A stretch of DNA of 64,000 bases. Origin: Nannobrachium achirus (Eukaryota > Chordata > Actinopteri > Myctophiformes > Myctophidae). Location: assembly GCA_963921795.1 (NCBI GenBank), contig OY997642.1:42235653-42299652 (forward strand), given 5' to 3'. This document shows, piece by piece, positions 58,605-64,000 of the stretch. The notes beneath the pieces are model-generated. The model saw nothing but the letters and a program-made list of their open reading frames with translations, was not told the origin of the DNA and searched no databases. Within the stretch, counting starts at the first letter, position 1. Each line of letters starts with the position of its first letter. A program made the translations under genes and the position numbers.

Positions 58605-60005
58605 ATAACATTGATTCTGATTCTGAGGTGTGCTTTCACATTTTCATATTGAGTAGTGGGAAATAGGGATGAACGATTATGGCTCTTGGTGTCTTGCCTT
58701 TGGTCAAATGGTCTGTAATCGTCTCTGTGATTTTATTGTGCCTCTGCTAGACTGAAGGAAGTAGATATGGGTTCATTGGGTTGTACAGTTTTCTGGTTAT
58801 TAACTCTTGTGTAATGTTGAGTAGATGAGCGCAAGGTGCAAAAGCTGTTCAAATACATGTTTAATTAATTGCCAGGTTTCATGATTACATAACTATGAAA
58901 GATAAAGTAACCATTTTCGATTGCCATAATAATAAGTGAACATTCGGGCGAAAATCAGTTGATCGTTTGCCAAAAGTAGCTGATCTAAAAGATCACAACA
59001 CAGGCTTTTAGATTGGCTATGTCTTGACACGAATCAACAAAGTATATAAGGTATAAGAAGTTGTGCGGAAGTTGTAACTTACAGTCATCCCCAACGTTTC
59101 TGTCTGTCTCCTTTTCACTTCTATGATAGACATAATGGTGACCGTGTTTTGTGCCTAATTATTACAGATCATGTGAGTGGGTTTCCCGGCGAGTGAATAA
59201 CCCCATTCAACACGTCATGAGTGGCCAAGGCGCTGCTGATGCTGTCCACTCTCAATGACCTCATTGAGTGTGAGATGAGTTATAGGGCCGTTCCTTCCTA
59301 TCATATGACAATAGAGTCTGGCAGGGAGGACACTGGAAACTGCTCCCCATAGCAGTTCATCTATTAGCACCACATGTGCTGATTAGAGCAGACATCGGAC
59401 AAAGGGGAGTCTGGCAGACCGCACACACACAAACACACACACACATAAATACAGTACAAACCCAGGCTTGTTGTAGGCTGAGGGCCTATATTGTCTACTA
59501 AAGCAGTGTGATTCTCAGCCTGGTGGGCCGTGAGGATACTGCAAGTGGAACCCAAATAATTGCCAAAACACTAACAATTTAATGATAAAAAACTATTAAC
59601 TCATACAGTGCCCCGGGCCACAAGTGGCCGCTAGAGTGCCAGAAAAATCTCTATAGGCTTTCGCTCTAGCTTCCGTCGACACTGTCCGAAGTGCCTTGGG
59701 ATTTCACTCCAGCCAATGCTATGGGTGACGAGAGGAGGAAGTTAGCTTACACTTAGCCATTCACTGCTAACCCCTTTAGAAGCCCGATCTAAAGCTATTT
59801 CAGTCGCAAAAAAACGTTCTCTTTGGTCTGGGAACACAATTCAGAGAAAATCCTTTCTAAAGATGTGACTTATTATTGGAGTGGGCGGCGCGATGCGGCC
59901 GTTTGCGCGAATACGGCCCGTGGATGGCCGAGTGTCGGCCCCGGCCATGGATGGAAATTTAGACCGGGGCTTCGTTGAGGCCTCCGATTAAATAATTCAT
60001 TTTAT
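58605..60005. other. Intergenic, no gene recognised
   Basis: Holds a diverged hairpin cassette (58978-59022), a CA run (59421-59445), a hAT-like end CAGTGTGATTCTCAGCCTGG (59504) and a GC-rich patch (59880-59970). Nothing coding was confirmed. Confidence 0.5.
58978..59022. repeat. Diverged hairpin cassette
   Basis: AGCTGATCTAAAAGATCACA / CAGGCTTTTAGATTGGCTAT. CTAAAAG and CTTTTAG have replaced CTACAAG/CTTGTAG on both arms, as at 18371-18390. Confidence 0.6.
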
Positions 60006-60009
60006 TAAA

Positions 60010-60266
60010 TATCCCGAACTAGATCGGGATAGGCACCCTGGAATACGTCGTGCCGCCGACAGTATAGATTGAGTTTTTTTGGGGGGGCTCTAAACTTTAT
60101 TTTAAACCATTTTCAATGGAATAAATCGTCGGACCATCTAGCGTCTCTCGTTGGTAAGCGCTGGACGAGCCAGGACCACCCACGTTGCTCCAAGCAGCTC
60201 AGGGTAAGTAAAATAGCAAATAAAATATTGTATTGGATTGAAAATATCCCGAACTTGTTCGGGATA
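60010..60266. repeat. Two copies of a 22-bp palindrome TATCCCGAAC..ATCGGGATA
   Basis: TATCCCGAACTAGATCGGGA(TA) at 60010-60031 and TATCCCGAACTTGTTCGGGA(TA) at 60245-60266, both followed by GGCAC, 235 bp apart in the same orientation. Confidence 0.85.
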
Positions 60267-60365
60267 GGCACGATTAGGGTTAAGTACATAAAGTCATGGA
60301 CTTTTTTCTTGAAAAGCTTGAAATTAATGTTTTCATTGTGATACTGATACATAGGGATATAAAGT

Positions 60366-60540
60366 AAATATTGTCACTGTCAGGCAGAAACCTTGCATCT
60401 CCAAGTTTCAAATTTTTATGTTTTTTTCCCCCGTAAAGTAAAGCCCTACTTCATCATACAAGACTGTCGCACAAAACTAGTGGTGCGAGGCGTTGTGTGC
60501 TTCACTATTTTAAATCGTTTTTAAAATAATAACAAAAAAA
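60366..60540. mobile_element. Family C element with a collapsed hairpin
   Basis: TGTCAGGCAGAAACCTTGCA opens. It is colinear with 41813-42010 as far as GTCGCACAAAA, then lacks the left hairpin arm and resumes at GGTGCGAGGCGTTGTGTGCT. The right end is cut by the family B element that follows. Confidence 0.7.
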
Positions 60541-60607
60541 GGTGGAGGCTGCGTGGGAGGCACACTCACACACACACATGCACACACACGCACGCATGCA
60601 TGCATGC

Positions 60608-61565
60608 ATAGGCGATTCTAGCCTCTTCCAGCAGGGGGTGCACGACCTCTATTACCTCATGCACGCGCGCACAGCAAGCGCGCACGCGAAAAAAATTGCG
60701 GATATTAGCGGTTTTGTAATGTTGTTTTAGCGGATTTCTGCAGTTAATTTTGTACCCAAATGTAACACAATATAAACAAAAAAAAGTGTAAAACAGGTGC
60801 TTCTTTTTCTAGACACCATATGTCTATCTATAGGATTTATTTACTTATTTTGCAGACAAGTTGGCTTCATTTGGCTCCTCTGGGTCTGGGCCTGGGGTAA
60901 CAACAGTTGAGTCTGGAGTGGGGCTTGCTTGCTGTGGAGGAACCGGGGCCTCGGTCTCCGGCAACAGCGAGCCTTCCACAGTGATGTCGGTGGCTGGATC
61001 ACTGCTGCTGCAAGCTCCGTCCACCTCCTCTGGTTCACGTTCATTAGCATTACTGTCAGTGTCGAGTGAACCCGTGTTCACATTTCCTGATGATGAACTA
61101 TCGGTTGTGGCACTGGGTTTGCTCTTTTTTATAAAGAATTGGTCAATTGTCTTTGTATTTATAGTTCGTTTCGCCATTATTGCTGCTCTGCTGCTGTATG
61201 TATCCATATTGTTTTAGGCGGGCGGAAACAGATAAGGAAATCACGGAATTGTGGGTCATCATATCAGAGTCACACAGCCGGCCAGCACAGGTGTCAATCT
61301 CACAGCCCACCCACAGTGCCTGCCAAGTCTGCCAACAGCGCCGTCGCCAAGCAAGCTGATAGGTCTTACATTGCAAGCAAGCAAGCTGAAATACTTGCCC
61401 CTCCACCTCTCTTTTTGCGCACATTTTACAAATCACGATCACTGTTTTATTTAATAATTATAAAATAAAGTTACATTACAAAAAAAAAAAAAAAAAAATC
61501 AAAATGGCCGCCTGGCGGCCAGGGGGTGCACGTGCACCCTAGGACACCCCTTAAAATCGCCTATG
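60608..61565. mobile_element. Element with TAGGCGATT/AATCGCCTA ends, nested in family B
   Basis: About 0.96 kb between TAGGCGATTCTAGCC and TTAAAATCGCCTA. GGGGGTGCACG occurs near both ends. It includes an open frame (60845-61207, minus) and, on the plus strand, AAAATAAAGTTACATTAC followed by 19 A's (61481-61499). Probably a hAT-related non-autonomous element; the class is uncertain. Confidence 0.6.
60845..61207 (-). pseudogene. Possible N-terminal fragment of a DNA-transposon protein
   Basis: 120 codons from MDTYSSRAAI; a second in-frame start at codon 11 reads MAKRTINTKTIDQFF followed by IKKSKPSATT. A short basic start (…TIDQFFIKKSK) followed by an acidic Ser/Pro/Glu-rich linker is the usual layout at the front of ZMYM1-like hAT transposases. 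No zinc finger or catalytic domain follows. It is most likely a left-over first exon; it could also be a chance frame. Confidence 0.35.
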
Positions 61566-62224
61566 TGTGCATGTGTGTGTGTGAGTGTGCCTGGCCTGCT
61601 CAACAGCGCTCCTCCCTTAACGTGTGTGTGTGGTCAGCAGAGGTATTGAAATGATATGTACATAGCCAGCCACAATGCCACATACGGACATAACCACTCA
61701 GAGGAGCGGCTCCACCGCTCAAAACATACATTTTATGAAGACAATCCGAGGTCTATGATCTTTTATGTGGCTGCTTATTGCAGATGTCCTGAGGTTTCAC
61801 TGAGCCTTCTACTGTGTGCTACAGAACGTGATGGATGCTAGTGTGCTGAATGTGACATATTATGGGATGGATACTAGTGTTTTAAATGCGGTATAGATAT
61901 ATTATGGGATCGATACTAGTGTTTTGAATGTGGTATAGATATATTATGGGATGGATGTTTTGCTCAATCATTGTGTCAAAGTGTCTATAAATAATGTATA
62001 TAAAAAGATTGGTTGCTATGCTTTCTGCATAATAAACTGTGCCTGCTTGACAGTTCAATTATTCTAGATAATGATCAAATATATCACCTCCACGTTCAAC
62101 TGTGTTTAAAACTATACGTATACACTCTAAATGGCGTTGTGTTGAACAACCAGTCTAGAGGGCATTATAATTACTCTAATTGAGTTCATATAATTGATTT
62201 AACTCTCAAATACCTGGAGCGCGC

Positions 62225-62670
62225 CTGAGTCGCGTTAGATTTTAACCACTTTAACCATTATTTTATGCTTTAACTTTCAGCTTGTAGATCTGCTATTTTT
62301 GAAAAATCGTGAAAATGAGTGCAAGTCTTTGAATATATTTGACCCGATCTTTGACCCGACTTCCAAATCCTTCTTCTAAATCATGGTGTTCTCAAACTTT
62401 TTCATGTCAAGGACCCCCAACATTACATGTATTTGGCCACGGACCCCCATCTCAAAATATGTTGTTCCAGGGACCACCCAGAAGCAAATATTAAAGTTAC
62501 AAATGTTAGCTTTTAAGTAGATATATTCAAAGACTTGCAAAAATAATCATGATTTTTCAAAAATAGCAGATCTACAAGCTCGCAGCGCGGCACTCGGTGC
62601 TTGTATATCTGCTATTTTTCAGTAGTTAAAGCAGTCAATAATCCTAGGCCTAAATGGGTTAAACTGCCTA
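62225..62670. mobile_element. Truncated family A hAT element, copy 4
   Basis: The left hairpin is reduced to its right arm (CAGCTTGTAGATCTGCTATT at about 62279). Then come GTGTTCTCAAACTTTTTCAT, GGACCCCCAACATTACATGT, the right hairpin (62558-62620) and AGTAGTTAAAGCA. Outer tips were not found. Confidence 0.7.
62558..62620. repeat. Hairpin cassette with a shortened right arm
   Basis: CAAAAATAGCAGATCTACAA, inner GCGCGGCACTCGGTG, then directly CTTGTATATCTGCTATTTTT. About 12 bases of the right inner arm are missing. Confidence 0.8.
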
Positions 62671-63151
62671 TGGAACTGTAGGAGCTATCAACAGTTTATA
62701 ATGCCCTACTGTATACGAGATACCTTTATGAAGATGAATCTGCTGCATTAGCTCAAGCGCAGCAGTAATGTCTTAGAGGGCTCCTAGCTTTTCTTTTTTC
62801 CCCACACATGCATGACATTCTGTCTGGTCAGCAGAAGTTCCCTGTAGCAAAGACATTAGTGGATTAAAACAGCCGCTTGCACAAGGTGTCTCCGCACCAT
62901 TCAAGGGTGTGGACGCACTGTTCTAACAGTGAACTGGTTTTACACACATTTCCAGCGCTGTAAGAAGTTCTCTCCGATGTTTTTGAACATTTTTGAAAAA
63001 AATATACAAAATGTTATACACTTAATCTTCTCTTCTGTGGGTCCCTGGCACAAAACATTTTCAGATGGGGGTCGTAAGGCCAATATCAATGTGGGGTCCT
63101 TGACATGAAAAAGTCAAGGACACCACCAATGGTGTAGTAATTAGTATAAAG

Positions 63152-63575
63152 CAGGGGTCTTCAACAGGGGGTCCGGGACACCTAGGGGGTCCTCAGAGTT
63201 ACTACATGGGGTCCTCCAAAACTGAGTGATAGAACCTTTTCCCCCCTTTTTTATATTAAACACTTGAACTCTAGTGTCCATATTCTGAGAACTTTAGCCA
63301 AAAATATTTTCTGCAAAGAGGTTTGGTGTAGAGGGGAAAAAGAGCAGACTGAAAGAGAAGTACAGAGTGAAAGGTGAAGTTTATTAAGTATTGACGGTTC
63401 AAGTGGTTAAATATCTGAAAACACAAATTGACATGAATCCGAAATACACTGATGATCTTGCTGTCAAACAATGAAACTATATGGAATCTCTGAAAAGGTT
63501 GTGGGGGGTCCCTGCCTCATCTCTCTCTCTCTCTAAACTAAGGGGTCCTTGGCCTGAAAACGTTGAAGACCCCTG
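63152..63575. mobile_element. Non-autonomous hAT with perfect 8-bp target duplication
   Basis: 424 bp. Left CAGGGGTCTTCAACAGGGGG, right ACGTTGAAGACCCCTG. Flanked by GTATAAAG on both sides (63144-63151, 63576-63583). The exact duplication and 16-bp matching tips suggest a fairly young insertion. No hairpin cassette. Confidence 0.93.
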
Positions 63576-63829
63576 GTATAAAGTGTAAAAACTGGTTGGG
63601 AGTAATTGTTATACTTTCCTGTCCTGAATAATATCACTGCAGAACCTGCATTTCCAAGGAGTTGATTAAAAACAAGCCTCTGGTGATAAATTCGCCCCAC
63701 ATTGGTCCCTCACTACTTCGGAGGGAGTGAAAAACAAATACATGAAAGGTCGGTGGCCTTATAGTTTTTGCCCCTAGTGGCGGAAAAAATTACCTCTGGG
63801 AACTCAGATTGGTGGCCTTAGATGCAGAA

Positions 63830-63964
63830 TAGACCGAAATCTAATCTTTGCTTCTGGGGGTCCCTGGAACAAAAATATTTTGTGATAGGGGTCCATCCGT
63901 GGAACAAAATATTTTGAGATGGGGGTCCGCTGCCAAAACACATTTTGGGGGTCCTTAACCACTG
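63830..63964. mobile_element. hAT end fragments
   Basis: Repeated CTGGGGGTCCCTGGAACAAA-type and TTTTGAGATGGGGGTCCGC-type blocks ending CCTTAACCACTG, the inverse of a CAGTGGTTAAGG hAT end. A similar decayed piece lies at about 63030-63135. Confidence 0.5.
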
Positions 63965-64000
63965 ATAGGCACATTCTAAAAATGTCTTCTAAATCCTAAC

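Larger units (their letters stand above)
60541..61725. mobile_element. Family B element interrupted by a second element
   Basis: The left part holds GGCACACTCACACACACACA; the right part resumes after 61565 with GTGCCTGGCCTGCTCAACAG and CTCCCTTAACGTGTGTGTGT, ending GAGCGGCTCCACCGCTCAAA. These blocks match 54294-54569 and 28384-28659. The insertion is 60608-61565. Confidence 0.6.

Overview
The window looks like a piece of a ray-finned (teleost) fish chromosome. Its genes are intron-rich vertebrate genes with GT-AG introns, and the DNA between them is packed with CA/TG microsatellites, short hAT-type elements and tRNA-derived SINEs of the teleost kind. No viral, bacterial or CRISPR features were seen. 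The coding exons were found by reading splice sites and family similarity by eye; no alignment or search could be run.

Layout. (1) 1-7011, plus strand: the last 15 coding exons (about 792 residues) of a sarcomeric, fast-type myosin heavy chain; the gene begins upstream of the window. (2) 8763-9527, minus strand: a full-length but intronless phosphoglycerate mutase copy whose family-invariant Arg10 is His. (3) 12956-17913, plus: cacybp (calcyclin-binding/Siah-interacting protein), six coding exons, 231 aa. (4) 25143-36423, plus: plk3 (polo-like kinase 3), 15 coding exons, 676 aa, with a TATA promoter and a long 3' UTR rich in ATTTA motifs. (5) 39092-42455, minus: dynlt4/tctex1d4 (Tctex1-type dynein light chain), four short coding exons, 202 aa, convergent with plk3. 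PLK3 and DYNLT4 are also neighbours in human, which supports both calls. (6) 42.5-64 kb: no gene recognised; nested DNA-transposon remnants, LINE and SINE tails and microsatellites.

The genes do not form one pathway: a contractile protein, a glycolytic enzyme copy, a ubiquitin-ligase adaptor, a stress/immediate-early kinase and a dynein light chain.

The most unusual signal is a 45-80 bp perfect-to-imperfect hairpin (arms AGCAGATCTACAAGCTCACA / TGTGAGCTTGTAGATCTGCT, short variable loop). It occurs about 20 times here. Copies sit inside at least five unrelated non-autonomous element families and also alone in introns. The two arms change together between copies (compensatory differences), and one copy has lost almost exactly one arm. 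I regard this as a candidate undescribed mobile or self-correcting palindrome. Other notable structures are a foldback transposon with a 9-bp target duplication in cacybp, a three-level transposon nest at 51.6-53.0 kb, transposon-borne arrays of consensus SRF (CArG) sites, and paired 22-bp palindromes at 60.0 and 60.25 kb.
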